From positions 3,999,322 through 4,063,321 of the forward strand of contig NZ_CP039543.1 in assembly GCF_013085545.1 (NCBI RefSeq): a stretch of DNA of 64,000 nt, written 5' to 3'. The notes beneath the pieces were generated by a model, which saw only the letters and a list, made by a program, of their open reading frames with translations, was not told the DNA's origin and searched no databases. Both the position numbers and the translations under genes were made by a program. Below, piece after piece: positions 24,839 to 33,170 of this stretch. Position 1 is the first letter of the stretch. Every line of letters starts with the position of its first letter. The DNA comes from Oceanidesulfovibrio marinus. GTDB lineage: Bacteria > Desulfobacterota > Desulfovibrionia > Desulfovibrionales > Desulfovibrionaceae.

Positions 24839-25196
24839 CATACTCGCTGAAGCGAAAATGCGGCAGTGGGAGCAGGATAGACGTGACGGCAAGGTTTCGG
24901 AAAAGAAGAAGGAAGCCGCTGTAACTCCGGAGTCCTACGAATCGCTTGAGAAGCAGCTCTATTATGACATCCGCAAGCTCATGGTGGAATCATATCTGGC
25001 CGGCGAGGCAGGGCGACAGGAGATGCAGAGCAGGGCGAACAATATGCTGGTGCAGCTGGCCGCGCGTCTGGAGCGCGCCGGCTACAACATCATGTCGAAG
25101 ATGTTTGCCGACGAGGTCCAGGCATTGAAGACCAGAGCGCATGCGGTCATGCACGACAAGAGCAAGCTCCTGGCGCTGCTGAACGATCTGGACTGA
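24825..25196 (+). CDS. Hypothetical protein coupled to the TetR gene
   Basis: The 123-residue protein opens MHAFDILAEAKMRQWEQDRR. This resembles the start of DUF1992 (DnaJ-like) proteins, which begin with an AEAKI-type helix, but the following family motif is missing. The rest is helical and charged (YYDIRKLMVESYLAGEAGRQ). There is no membrane segment or signal. The ATG at 24825 follows AAGGAG and lies inside the end of the TetR gene, implying co-expression and perhaps a role in the process that regulator controls. Confidence 0.65.
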   Translation: MHAFDILAEAKMRQWEQDRRDGKVSEKKKEAAVTPESYESLEKQLYYDIRKLMVESYLAGEAGRQEMQSRANNMLVQLAARLERAGYNIMSKMFADEVQALKTRAHAVMHDKSKLLALLNDLD

Positions 25197-25244
25197 GAGG
25201 ATTTGAAAGTGCGTCGCTTGCTTAGCCGTTCAAAGGACAAAACG

Positions 25245-25284
25245 AAAAAAGGCAGGGAAAGGCCGCGGCGCTTCCCTGCCTTTT
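25245..25284. terminator. Bidirectional rho-independent terminator
   Basis: GGCAGGGAA (25251-25259) pairs with TTCCCTGCC (25272-25280), preceded by six A residues and followed by four T residues. It separates the TetR pair from the convergent DUF4198 gene. Confidence 0.85.
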
Positions 25285-25296
25285 CTGTGCGGAGTA

Positions 25297-26060
25297 CTAC
25301 TTCACGGTGAACACGATGCTCGTTTTTTCAATACGCGTTTCGCAATCCGGGTTGCCGCTGGGGCTCTCGATGCTTGTGCTGAGATACCACGTGCCGGCCT
25401 GCAGCGGTTTGAACTCGAACACGCCGTCGATGTTTGTTTTCGCGTAGAACGGAAAGCTCATTTCGTCTTCGGAGTAGCCGCTGAAGCTGCCCACGATGCT
25501 GGCCATTTTGACCCGCTCGCCATCCCTGGTCAGCTTGAACTTGATGGCTTCGCCCTGCCGGAACTCGCTTGCCTTGTTCAGCGGAGTGATTTCAAGCCCC
25601 TTGCCGAGCGGAGTCGTTGCATAGGAGCCGTCGTCATTCCCGACGACGACCACCGCCTTGGACTGCATGCTGGAGAGGTAGCAGATGCGAGGCGTGTCTT
25701 TGAAATCCTTTCGGGTCTTGTCCATGTGCCACGTGCCGTCGCTGGCTTCGACCCAGGGCGTCAGCTTGTAGTAGGCGCCCACCAGGTAGGTGCCCGCGGA
25801 CAGCTTGGACGTGCCCTCGTAGTGATAGTTTTGAGGGTTTCAGTCAGGTCCTCGCCAGAGATCTGAACTGGCTCGAAGAGCTGGAGCCGTTCTTCTGCGA
25901 TCTTTTCCGGTGTGGGGAAGTGATGGCCGTAAATCAGGTCGGCCTCGAACACCTCCTTGTTCTCTCCCTGGACCCATAGGTTATGGGCGGAAGCCGCTGT
26001 TGCCGTAAAGGCGATGGTACATGCGATTCCAACGGCGCCGATCATTCTTGCAACACTCAT
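25297..26060 (-). pseudogene. DUF4198-type periplasmic protein, broken by a frameshift
   Basis: The first part starts at the ATG ending at 26060 after GGAGGAACAAA, with a signal peptide (IAFTATAASA) and the family opening HNLWVQGENKEV. It leaves frame at a run of four T (25829-25832, AAAA on the coding strand). The second part resumes one frame away, reading NYHYEGTSKLSAGTYLVGAY, and continues to 25297 with the C-terminal beta domain (FEFKPLQAGTWYLSTSIES). One extra base in the run would restore an ORF of about 254 residues. DUF4198 proteins are often linked to nickel, cobalt or iron uptake. A sequencing error is as likely as true decay. Confidence 0.75.
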
Positions 26061-26138
26061 TTTGTTCCTCCAGATGCAAATTTTCCACGATGACAGATGG
26101 TTAATCAATTGTTCGGCCAGCCGAAAACATGCGGCAAC

Positions 26139-26163
26139 GACAATGAGATGCAGACTCATTATC
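26139..26163. promoter_or_regulatory. Fur-box-like dyad upstream of the DUF4198 gene
   Basis: On the minus strand GATAATGAG and CTCATTGTC flank seven bases, an 8-of-9 inverted repeat. The half-sites resemble GATAATGAT units of Fur operators, but the spacing is wider than the classical 19-bp box. It lies about 80 bases before the start codon. Confidence 0.4.
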
Positions 26164-26345
26164 AATACGAAATATTGGGGTATGCAAAAGGCGGGATTTT
26201 GGCAACCCATTTAATTCATTAAAGGCACAAAAAAGAAGAGAGCAGCGCGACAACGGCAGGTGAGCGAGCTTAACGCGTTGTGATCTTTTGAATTTCTGGA
26301 TTTCGGCAAGAGAAAGGCGGCAGTCGGCGCGATCACGTCCTGCAA

Positions 26346-26372
26346 CCAAAAGGGGGCCGAAGCCCCCTTCCT
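26346..26372 (-). terminator. Rho-independent terminator after glyA
   Basis: On the minus strand AAGGGGGC, TTCG and GCCCCCTT form an 8-bp stem with a stable tetraloop, followed by TTTTGG. It lies about 25 bases past the glyA stop. Confidence 0.88.
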
Positions 26373-26397
26373 TTATGGTCTCCCGCCTGAAGCCAGG

Positions 26398-27657
26398 CTA
26401 CTGAATGCCCGGCACCGGGAAGCGGCTGCACAGGATCTGCACCTTGCGATGGATGACCTCGTGCAGGGTCGTGTCCTCCGGGTGTGTCAGGGCCTCGGTC
26501 ATCCAATCGGCCAGCAGGGCGGCTTCCTGCTCCTGCATGCCGCGCGTGGTAGCGGCCGGCGTGCCGATACGGATGCCGCTGGGCTTGAGCGGCGGGTTGG
26601 GGTCGTCCGGAATGATCTGCTTGTTGGTGGTGATGCCCACGGCGTCCAGAATCTCCTCGGCGTTCTTGCCGTTGATGCCGAAGCTCTTCTCCGTGTCCAG
26701 CACGAGCATGTGGTTGTCCGTGCCGCCCGTAACCAGGGCGCCGCCGTGGCCCAGGAAGGCCTCGGCCATGGCCTTGGCGTTCTTGAGCACCTGGGCAGCG
26801 TACTCCCTGAACTCGGGCTGCAGCGCCTTGCCCATGGTGATGGCGATGCCGGCGATGACGTTCATATGCGGTCCGCCCTGCAGGCCCGGGAACACGGACT
26901 TGTCGATCTTGGCCGCGTGCTCCTTCTTGCAGAGAATCATGCCGCCGCGCGGTCCGCGCAGGGACTTGTGCGAGGTGGTAGTCATCACGTCGAAGCCGTG
27001 GTCCAGGGGGTTGGCCATCACGCCGCCGGCCACCATGCCGGCGTAGTGGGAGGCGTCGCACATGGTCAGGGCGCCCACCTCGTCGGCAATGGCCTTGAAC
27101 GCGGCGTAGTCCAGGTCGCGCGGGTACGAGGTGTAGCCGGTCAGCACCAGCCTGGGCTTGTGCTCCAGCGCCAGCTTGCGGATGGCGTCGTAATCGAAGG
27201 AGCCGTCGGACGGGTCGGTTTTGTAGCGCACGAAGTTGAAGAGCCGGCCCATGTGGGAGACGGGCGCGCCGTGGGTGAGGTGGCCGCCGTGGGAGAGGTC
27301 CATGGCCAGGATGGTGTCGCCGGGTTCCAGCAGGCCCAGGTACACGGCCTGGTTCATGGGCGAGCCCGAGAGCGGCTGGACATTGGCGTGCTCGGCGCGG
27401 AACACCTCGCAGGCGCGCTCCCGCGCCAGTATCTCCACGGCGTCGGTGTACTTCTGGCCGCCGTAGTAGCGCCGGCCGGGGTAGCCCTCGGAGTACTTGT
27501 TGGTGAACACGGAGCCGAGAACCGCGAGCACCTCGGGGTAGGTGTAGTTCTCGGACGGGATGAGCTCCACGCCTTCGCGCTGGCGCTGCTCTTCGCCGAT
27601 AAGGTTCTGGAAAACGGTAGGATCGGTGCGGGAAAGTAATTCGACAAACTCGTGCAT
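26398..27657 (-). CDS. glyA: Serine hydroxymethyltransferase
   Basis: GlyA interconverts serine and glycine with tetrahydrofolate as one-carbon acceptor, using pyridoxal phosphate. The 419-residue product is standard length. Visible motifs are ELIPSENYTYPEVLAVLGSV, NKYSEGYPGRRYYGGQKY, the cofactor loop LSGSPMNQAVY, the cofactor-lysine region DVMTTTSHKSLRGPRGGMIL and the C-terminal RIGTPAATTRGM. The family usually reads SGSQAN and TTTHKTLRGPRGG at these places, so MNQ and SHKS are modest variants. The ATG at 27657 follows GGAGG; upstream codons show no similarity. Confidence 0.96.
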   Translation of the reverse strand: MHEFVELLSRTDPTVFQNLIGEEQRQREGVELIPSENYTYPEVLAVLGSVFTNKYSEGYPGRRYYGGQKYTDAVEILARERACEVFRAEHANVQPLSGSPMNQAVYLGLLEPGDTILAMDLSHGGHLTHGAPVSHMGRLFNFVRYKTDPSDGSFDYDAIRKLALEHKPRLVLTGYTSYPRDLDYAAFKAIADEVGALTMCDASHYAGMVAGGVMANPLDHGFDVMTTTSHKSLRGPRGGMILCKKEHAAKIDKSVFPGLQGGPHMNVIAGIAITMGKALQPEFREYAAQVLKNAKAMAEAFLGHGGALVTGGTDNHMLVLDTEKSFGINGKNAEEILDAVGITTNKQIIPDDPNPPLKPSGIRIGTPAATTRGMQEQEAALLADWMTEALTHPEDTTLHEVIHRKVQILCSRFPVPGIQ

Positions 27658-27818
27658 GGGCCAGCCTCCAGTGTGCCCTGCGTAGCAGGGGTCGTGGATG
27701 CACGCCGTTGATCGGCGCGGCCCAGGCGAGCGGCGGATGCTCTCTCCTCGCTTCCCCGTGGTTGATTCCACGTCGTGTCGCCAGTTGCGGGAGAGATTCG
27801 ATGGAAGAACTGCTTCCC

Positions 27819-27847
27819 CCATAGCCAAAGACAGGGCAGGGCGTCAA
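27819..27847 (-). promoter_or_regulatory. Candidate sigma-70 promoter of glyA
   Basis: The minus strand reads TTGACG (27842-27847), 17 bases, then CTATGG (27819-27824). This would give a leader of about 150 bases before glyA. The rest of the 381-base glyA-MerR gap (27658-28038) holds no gene that I can support and no recognisable riboswitch. Confidence 0.4.
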
Positions 27848-28038
27848 CCGGTCCTGGTGTGGTCCGGGCGTCAAGGGTTGGCAGGACAAAGCGTTTTCGT
27901 GATACGCAGCAATTGGGCGCGGTTGCGGGTATGGATGCGGCGGAGGCCGGGACACGCGGGCCGGGAGTTGCCGCGGATTTTTCCTGATGGTTTCGCCGCA
28001 TCCTTTGGAAGACACCACAACGATTGCGGGCAAGCACG

Positions 28039-28395
28039 ATGAAAATCCGGGAGTTCGCCAAGCTTACAGGTCTAAGCGCGCACACCTTGCGGTATTACGA
28101 GCGCATCAATCTGCTCCAGGTTGATCGCGACGCCAGCGGACACCGCGCGTACACGAAGCAGGATGTGAAGTGGGCCCGCTGCATCCGGCGGTTGAAGGAC
28201 GCCGACATGCCCCTGAAGGACATCCAGGAGTTCGCCTCGCTACGCCACCACTGCTGCGGACCGGAGTGCCAGCGGCTGCAGGTTCTGGAAAAGCACAGGG
28301 AACGGCTCGAAGCGCTGCGCAAAGAAATACTGGAACATATTGATTTGATAGATGAAGAGGTGGCGCGATTCAAGGAGTGGAACAAACTGGAGTAA
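28039..28395 (+). CDS. MerR-family transcriptional regulator
   Basis: The 118-residue product has the MerR N-terminus, MKIREFAKLTGLSAHTLRYY then ERINLLQVDRDASGHRAYTK, followed by helices and a dimerisation coiled coil to the C-terminus. A CCGPEC cysteine pair (about residues 73-78) could be redox- or metal-sensitive, but cannot be tied to a known subgroup. The ATG at 28039 starts the conserved domain. Just after its stop lies a MerR-type dyad promoter that drives the next gene, so it probably controls that exporter. Confidence 0.9.
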   Translation: MKIREFAKLTGLSAHTLRYYERINLLQVDRDASGHRAYTKQDVKWARCIRRLKDADMPLKDIQEFASLRHHCCGPECQRLQVLEKHRERLEALRKEILEHIDLIDEEVARFKEWNKLE

Positions 28396-28410
28396 GTTCA
28401 GCATGAGCGC

Positions 28411-28441
28411 TTGACTTCGAGCGAACTCAAAGTGCTAGCGG
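28411..28441 (+). promoter_or_regulatory. MerR-type promoter with long spacer driving the MFS gene
   Basis: TTGACT (28411-28416) and TAGCGG (28436-28441) are separated by 19 bases, longer than normal, as MerR activators need. Within the spacer ACTTCGAG (28414-28421) and CTCAAAGT (28426-28433) form a 7-of-8 dyad around CGAA. Confidence 0.7.
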
Positions 28442-28499
28442 TGTGATTTGGGGGATAATCCCACGCCCCGGATCCTTCGCTACCAAGGAGGTCGCTCGG

Positions 28500-29768
28500 A
28501 TGAATTCTGAACAAAAACAACGGGATTTGGCAGCAGCCGGACAGAGAGCCGGTCATACGCACGAGGTTGCCGCCCAACCGCATTCTGCCGTGAACGCCGG
28601 TGCGCTGGCTCTGCCCATGGCCTGCGTCATCACAATGATCGCCGTGGCCACGGTGTTCATGAACCAGTCCATTTTTGTGGACATCGCGCGATCCTTTGCG
28701 CTGGATGCAAAAGAAGCCCGCTTCGCCTTCAGCATCGTCTCCCTGAGCTACTCGTTCGCATTCTTCGTTGTCGGTCCTCTCGCAGATATGTTCGAGTCCA
28801 GGAGGCTGGCCGCCGCCGGGCTTGGCGCGCTGGCCGTCCTGCTGTTGGCCGCTGCGCAGGCGCAGGATTATATATGGTTTCTTGCGTGCATGGGTCTGAT
28901 GGGCGTGGGTGCCGCCGCCGTCCCGGCCTCCATGTTCCCCTATGTTGCCCGCACGGCGTCGCCCCGCACGGCCGGCATACACATCGGCGCCGTGGTCGCC
29001 TCGGCCACGCTGGGAATCGTCGTGGGCCGCGCAGTCCTTGGGGCATCCACAGACCTGGTCGGGTGGCGGGGTTCGTATCGCCTCCTTTCCCTGGTCTTCA
29101 TTCTTTTTTCCCTGGGTGCGCTTTATGTCTTGAAGGAATCAAACAGGCCCGTAAGCAGGAGCACGCCCGACGTGCGCGGGCTGTATGCGGCAATGCTCAG
29201 GATTCTTGTTGCGCCGGCCACGGCGTCCCTGCTTCTGACAGGCTTTTTGCTGTTTTTTGGCTTTCTCGGCGTCATCACCTTTCTGACTTACCGGCTGGCC
29301 GCGCCCCCGTTCTCGTTCAGCGCCGCACAAGTGGGGTATATCAGCCTCGCGGGGATAACGGCCGTCATCGCGCCGTTTTCCGGTGGCCAGGCCCGGCGGC
29401 TGGGCGCATACGGCATCATCTTCCCCGGCCTGGCAGTCTGCATCGCAGCCATGCAGCTTCTGGGCTGGAGCCAGAGAGTGGGGCCGATGGTAGTGGGTAT
29501 CCTGCTGCTCTTTCTTGGCGTGTACGCCTGCCAGCCGCTGCTGTTCATGCTCATGGGGCAGAGGATTCCGCCGCAGGCCATGGGCTGCGCATCATCCCTG
29601 TACATCCTGTGCTGCATCGGCGGGGGCAGTCTTGCCTCCATTGTCCTGGGCGGCGTATGGGAGAAGCACGGCTGGGCCGGAATTACCCTGGCGTGCTCCG
29701 GCTCCATCGTGCTGGCGCTTATTATGGCTGTTGTGAGCGCGAGGAGCGGCAGGGCGCGGTGCTCGTAA
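28500..29768 (+). CDS. Major facilitator superfamily exporter
   Basis: The 422-residue product has twelve predicted membrane helices and the MFS opening MACVITMIAVATVFMNQSIF, with GPLADMFESRRLAAAGL as the loop 2-3 signature (family form G-x-LaDr-GrR). The fold resembles drug/arabinose-efflux type (AraJ-like) carriers. Substrate is not predictable. The ATG at 28500 follows AAGGAGG; the frame is open upstream. It sits behind a MerR-type promoter and directly after the MerR gene, suggesting induction by a compound that it exports. Confidence 0.88.
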   Translation: MNSEQKQRDLAAAGQRAGHTHEVAAQPHSAVNAGALALPMACVITMIAVATVFMNQSIFVDIARSFALDAKEARFAFSIVSLSYSFAFFVVGPLADMFESRRLAAAGLGALAVLLLAAAQAQDYIWFLACMGLMGVGAAAVPASMFPYVARTASPRTAGIHIGAVVASATLGIVVGRAVLGASTDLVGWRGSYRLLSLVFILFSLGALYVLKESNRPVSRSTPDVRGLYAAMLRILVAPATASLLLTGFLLFFGFLGVITFLTYRLAAPPFSFSAAQVGYISLAGITAVIAPFSGGQARRLGAYGIIFPGLAVCIAAMQLLGWSQRVGPMVVGILLLFLGVYACQPLLFMLMGQRIPPQAMGCASSLYILCCIGGGSLASIVLGGVWEKHGWAGITLACSGSIVLALIMAVVSARSGRARCS

Positions 29769-29789
29769 GGCATCGTACGGAGTCCAGCT

Positions 29790-29925
29790 TTAGCTGGGTC
29801 GAGTTCCCCTGGCTCGTCTTCGAGGAGCCGGCGCACCTGCCGCAGTACGTCATCATGTTCGCGCGCCTACGCCTTCCATGACCGACTGTTTGGGCAGCTC
29901 GCGCCGCGCGCCGGCCATAGTGCCT
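29790..29925 (+). pseudogene. Decayed fragment of an acyltransferase gene
   Basis: The translation contains EEPAHLPQYVIMFA, matching RAAHVPQYVFMFA of the intact acyltransferase (30950-30980). After a frameshift it resumes as AYAFHDRLFGQL, matching LYAYYGQLFKKL. Only this internal portion is recognisable. It lies between the MFS gene and the intact homologue, so it is a remnant of a related gene. The remaining bases to 30295 carry no supported gene. Confidence 0.6.
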
Positions 29926-30295
29926 GTGCTGGTACGCACGCACAGGAGAAATACCGCCCATTTTTTTGGAGGCGCGGAGCTGTCCTTTTTCTGGCGTCCT
30001 GATTCCCTTCGATCAAGCGACTGCGCCTTCTTTATCCTTTTATGCGTCGTTGACCGAAGCCGCAGGCGTCGTCGATGATGAAGATTTTCAGTGAGGTGGC
30101 ATTGCCGAGTTCCTCAATTCGGGTTACCTGAATAATACTTAACGAAATTTTACCTTCAGCGCGATGCAAGTCCTGACTCCAATCATCCCCGCCCACGCTC
30201 CTGTTTTCATGCCAGAAAAATCCGGGCCGGGAGCAGGGAATCCAGTCCGCCAGAACCGCTGTTTCCACACCTTCTGACACCCATGAGGTATCTGC

Positions 30296-31420
30296 ATGAC
30301 ACCCCCTCGTGAGCGGCTCCACTACATCGACAACCTGCGCGTACTCCTCACCTTTCTGGTCATCCTGCACCACTCGGCAGAGGCCTGGACAACCGGCCCC
30401 CACTCGGTCACAGGGCACACCATCAACCCCCTCATGAACCTCTTGTGCGGCATCAACGGTTCGTTCTGCATGGGCACGTTCTTTTTGGTGTCCGGGTACT
30501 TCCACCCGCCGGCCCTGGCCAGGAAAGGAACCTGGCCCTTTATCCACGACCGGTTCATGCGCCTGGCACTGCCGGCCCTGGTCTACTCGTTCACGATTCG
30601 TCCGCTGCAGTGGTACTTCATAGAGTACGTAGTGGACGGGACCACGCCGAATCCCGGCATTATCGGCTCGCTGCCCAATTTTTTCTGGGACCACTACGGG
30701 TTCAGCCACCTCTGGTTCCTGCTCGTGCTCTTCTTCTTCGGGATCGGGTATGCGCTGCTGGATCGGACGTGGAAGCGGTTTTCACCGATTACGCCCAAGT
30801 GGGCGAACCCCGAGACGGTGGGTATTCAAAGACTGCTGATCGCCGTCCTGGCCGTGTACATGCTCGCCTCGTTCGTGGTCCGGATCAAGTTCGAGCCGAA
30901 CGCCTGGATACGCCTTCCCTGGCCCGTATCCGTGCGGGCTGCGCACGTGCCGCAGTACGTCTTTATGTTCGCCCTGGGCCTCTATGCATACTATGGGCAG
31001 CTGTTCAAGAAGCTCACTGTGCGCACCGGCGTGGTCTGGACCATAATCGCGTTCATTCCCACGATCATTTTCACGCCGATCTTCCGGGTCGACGCCTACC
31101 TGGGCTGGGGCTGGAACATTACCGGCGTCGTCTCCACGATCCGCGAAACGGTCATGTGCGTGGGCATAAGCATTGGCCTCGTGGTGCTGTTCCGGGAAAA
31201 GTTCAACATGACAGGCACGGTGCTCAGGTTCCTACGGCGCACAGCTTACGCCGCGTACATCGTGCACCTGCCCATCGTGTTCGTCTTCCAGTACCTGGTG
31301 CTGGACTGGCCCCTGAACCCCTTGCTGCTGTTCATGGTGGTGGGCGGCGCGACTCTGACGCTCACCTTTGCCATCAGCGCGTTGCTGGTCCGTCTTCCGG
31401 GCGTGCGATCCGTGTTGTAG
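30296..31420 (+). CDS. Membrane acyltransferase (acyltransferase 3 family)
   Basis: The 374-residue product has about ten membrane helices and the acyltransferase-3 opening RERLHYIDNLRVLLTFLVIL followed by HHSAEAW, where the conserved His pair region lies. It continues with MGTFFLVSGYFHPPALARKG and an FIHDRFMRLALPALVYSF segment, both typical of the family. These enzymes acylate sugars or glycolipids at the cytoplasmic membrane. Here the acceptor is unknown. GAGG lies upstream of the ATG. No operon partner is present; a decayed relative lies just upstream. Confidence 0.88.
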   Translation: MTPPRERLHYIDNLRVLLTFLVILHHSAEAWTTGPHSVTGHTINPLMNLLCGINGSFCMGTFFLVSGYFHPPALARKGTWPFIHDRFMRLALPALVYSFTIRPLQWYFIEYVVDGTTPNPGIIGSLPNFFWDHYGFSHLWFLLVLFFFGIGYALLDRTWKRFSPITPKWANPETVGIQRLLIAVLAVYMLASFVVRIKFEPNAWIRLPWPVSVRAAHVPQYVFMFALGLYAYYGQLFKKLTVRTGVVWTIIAFIPTIIFTPIFRVDAYLGWGWNITGVVSTIRETVMCVGISIGLVVLFREKFNMTGTVLRFLRRTAYAAYIVHLPIVFVFQYLVLDWPLNPLLLFMVVGGATLTLTFAISALLVRLPGVRSVL

Positions 31421-31604
31421 CGGGCCGGCAGAACGATTCGGGCCTGGCGTCCGGTCTGGCTCGGCGGCTTCGGGGCCGTCAGAGACCAGGGCGCCAGGCC
31501 GTGCGGAGCAGGGCGGGTGCCTCGCCGGAAGGCTGGTTGGCGCGGTGGAGCCGATCAGGGCTGGCTCATGCTGATACGCCGCGCCCAATGCTGCGCATTC
31601 CGGG

Positions 31605-33050
31605 TCAGGCCATCTCCCGCTTCATCCGGGCAATGCCGTCGTCCCTGGCAGCGGCCAGGGCGAGCGCCGAATCCACGCCGTAGAGCCGGGCGTTGTTGTC
31701 GCCCAGGATGGCGCGCTTGGTCTCGGAGTCCGGGCCGCCCAGCTCGGGCAGGTCGTACTGTGCGCGCAGATCCTCGGGAATCTCCAGGCGGCGCAAGCCC
31801 TCGATCTGCCATTGGGGCGTGCCGGTCCAGAGGGCGTCCGTGCCCCAGCAGACATGGTCCGCGCCCAGCCCCTTGACGAGCTGGCCCAGGATCATGGCGG
31901 CAAGGCGCGGCTCGGCAATGACGGTCTGCGCAAAGGTCTGCCCCAGATCGGCGTAGACGTTGGAGACGCCGTGTTTGGTCGGGATCTCGGCCAGATCCGT
32001 GACCCATTCGATGCGGCCTGTTTTCTGGAACGCCTTCCAGGCCTCCTCGGCAGTGCCGCCACCGGCGTAGCGGTAGCCGGCGTGATAGATGACGAAGTTG
32101 AGCCCGGGCCAGTCCTTTGCCGCTTTGGCCACGTCGCGCACGTCGCAGTAGGGCGCCAGATTCGGAAAGCGCCGCTCCGTGGCCGGCGGGAACAACCCCT
32201 TGTGTACGCAGACATTGACCAGGCTGGCCTTCTGGAACTTCTCGTACGCCGGATAGACGAGGTCCTCGTCATCCATGAACCAGGGATGCTCGGAGAGGTC
32301 CTTGTGCGTGTTGTCGCCGATAGTGTAGCCCTTGAAGGAGTCTGGTTTCAGGGTCTCGATGGCGTAGTCCACCTGGTCCATCCAGCCGTCGTAGCCCGGC
32401 GCGAACACGGCGTGGGCAAAGGAGCGGCGGGTTCCGGCCAGGCCGTTGATCACTTTGCGGCCCTCGGCGATCATGTCATTGGTCAGGAACCAGTCCTCGG
32501 TTATCTCGGACGGCGCGCCGCTGATGCAGGCCATGGTGGTGTCGCTCTTCAGATACATCTCGTCGAGATAGTTCTGGAACATGAGGTCCTGGATGGTCTG
32601 CTTCTTGCCTTTCAGGTCCGGGTTCCAGCCGCGGTCGCGGGCCTTCTCCCGCATGGCCACGAACCCGGTCAGCCGGGTGTCCGGCCGCAGGAAGTGGGTG
32701 TGCATGTCGATGACGAGTTGGCTGGACAACCTGCCGGCGCGCTCGGCGGCGCGTTCCGGATCGGCCGCCTCGGCCAGGTCGGCCTCGAAGAGCATGCCGA
32801 AAGTCTGGTTCATGGCCACAAAGGCGGCAGCCATGCCGGCAGCCGATCCCAGAAACTCCCGCCGGCTGATGCCCTGGCGTTTGGCGAGTTCGCTGCCCAG
32901 GGAGTCGATCCGCGCGGCAAGCTCCCGCTGTCTGGGCGTGCGTGGACCGGGCGCGATCTCGTCGCTGCCGCGGTCGCGGGTGGGAAGGGGACGATTCAGT
33001 CGGTTTCCAAAACGGCGCAGTATCCTGGGATTCTTGGGACTCCGGGGCAT
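31605..33050 (-). CDS. Tat-exported amidohydrolase-family protein
   Basis: The 481-residue product has a twin-arginine signal at residues 63-80 (SRREFLGSAAGMAAAFVAMN) after an unusually long charged N-terminal region. The mature part is an amidohydrolase_2 TIM barrel: QLVIDMHTHFLRPD gives the first metal-site HxH, later NFVIYHAGYRY and a near C-terminal HVCWGTDALWTG with the catalytic Asp. Family members include metal-dependent decarboxylases and hydrolases; the substrate is unknown. The start at 33050 has GGAG five bases upstream; an alternative lies at 33083. Confidence 0.85.
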   Translation of the reverse strand: MPRSPKNPRILRRFGNRLNRPLPTRDRGSDEIAPGPRTPRQRELAARIDSLGSELAKRQGISRREFLGSAAGMAAAFVAMNQTFGMLFEADLAEAADPERAAERAGRLSSQLVIDMHTHFLRPDTRLTGFVAMREKARDRGWNPDLKGKKQTIQDLMFQNYLDEMYLKSDTTMACISGAPSEITEDWFLTNDMIAEGRKVINGLAGTRRSFAHAVFAPGYDGWMDQVDYAIETLKPDSFKGYTIGDNTHKDLSEHPWFMDDEDLVYPAYEKFQKASLVNVCVHKGLFPPATERRFPNLAPYCDVRDVAKAAKDWPGLNFVIYHAGYRYAGGGTAEEAWKAFQKTGRIEWVTDLAEIPTKHGVSNVYADLGQTFAQTVIAEPRLAAMILGQLVKGLGADHVCWGTDALWTGTPQWQIEGLRRLEIPEDLRAQYDLPELGGPDSETKRAILGDNNARLYGVDSALALAAARDDGIARMKREMA

Positions 33051-33170
33051 GGCGGCTCCATATTGCTGGCGGCAGGGTTGCAATTCAGGGGATCAAACCC
33101 TGACATCCTACCATAGCGGAACCGCGGATGCATGCCTGCAGACCGGGGAAAATCGGGAAGGGCGGGAAGA

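Larger units (their letters stand above)
26061..26397. other. Intergenic region upstream of the DUF4198 gene, convergent to nothing
   Basis: No gene was seen in these 337 bases. They hold a Fur-box-like dyad (26139-26163) and the glyA terminator (26346-26372), annotated separately. The rest is AT-rich with no further structure that I can support. Confidence 0.5.

Noticed and set aside
25815-25845. Programmed frameshift in the DUF4198 gene
   Set aside because: The coding-strand context CTC-AAA-ACT is not a good slippery heptamer and no stimulatory structure was evident, so an indel or sequence error is more likely.
26333-28033. 566-codon minus-strand frame overlapping glyA
   Set aside because: It is an Arg/Pro-rich alternative frame of the glyA region; the SHMT frame contains all catalytic motifs.
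27658-28038. Possible riboswitch (glycine or tetrahydrofolate) in the glyA leader
   Set aside because: The leader length would allow it, but I could not find the conserved cores of either class.
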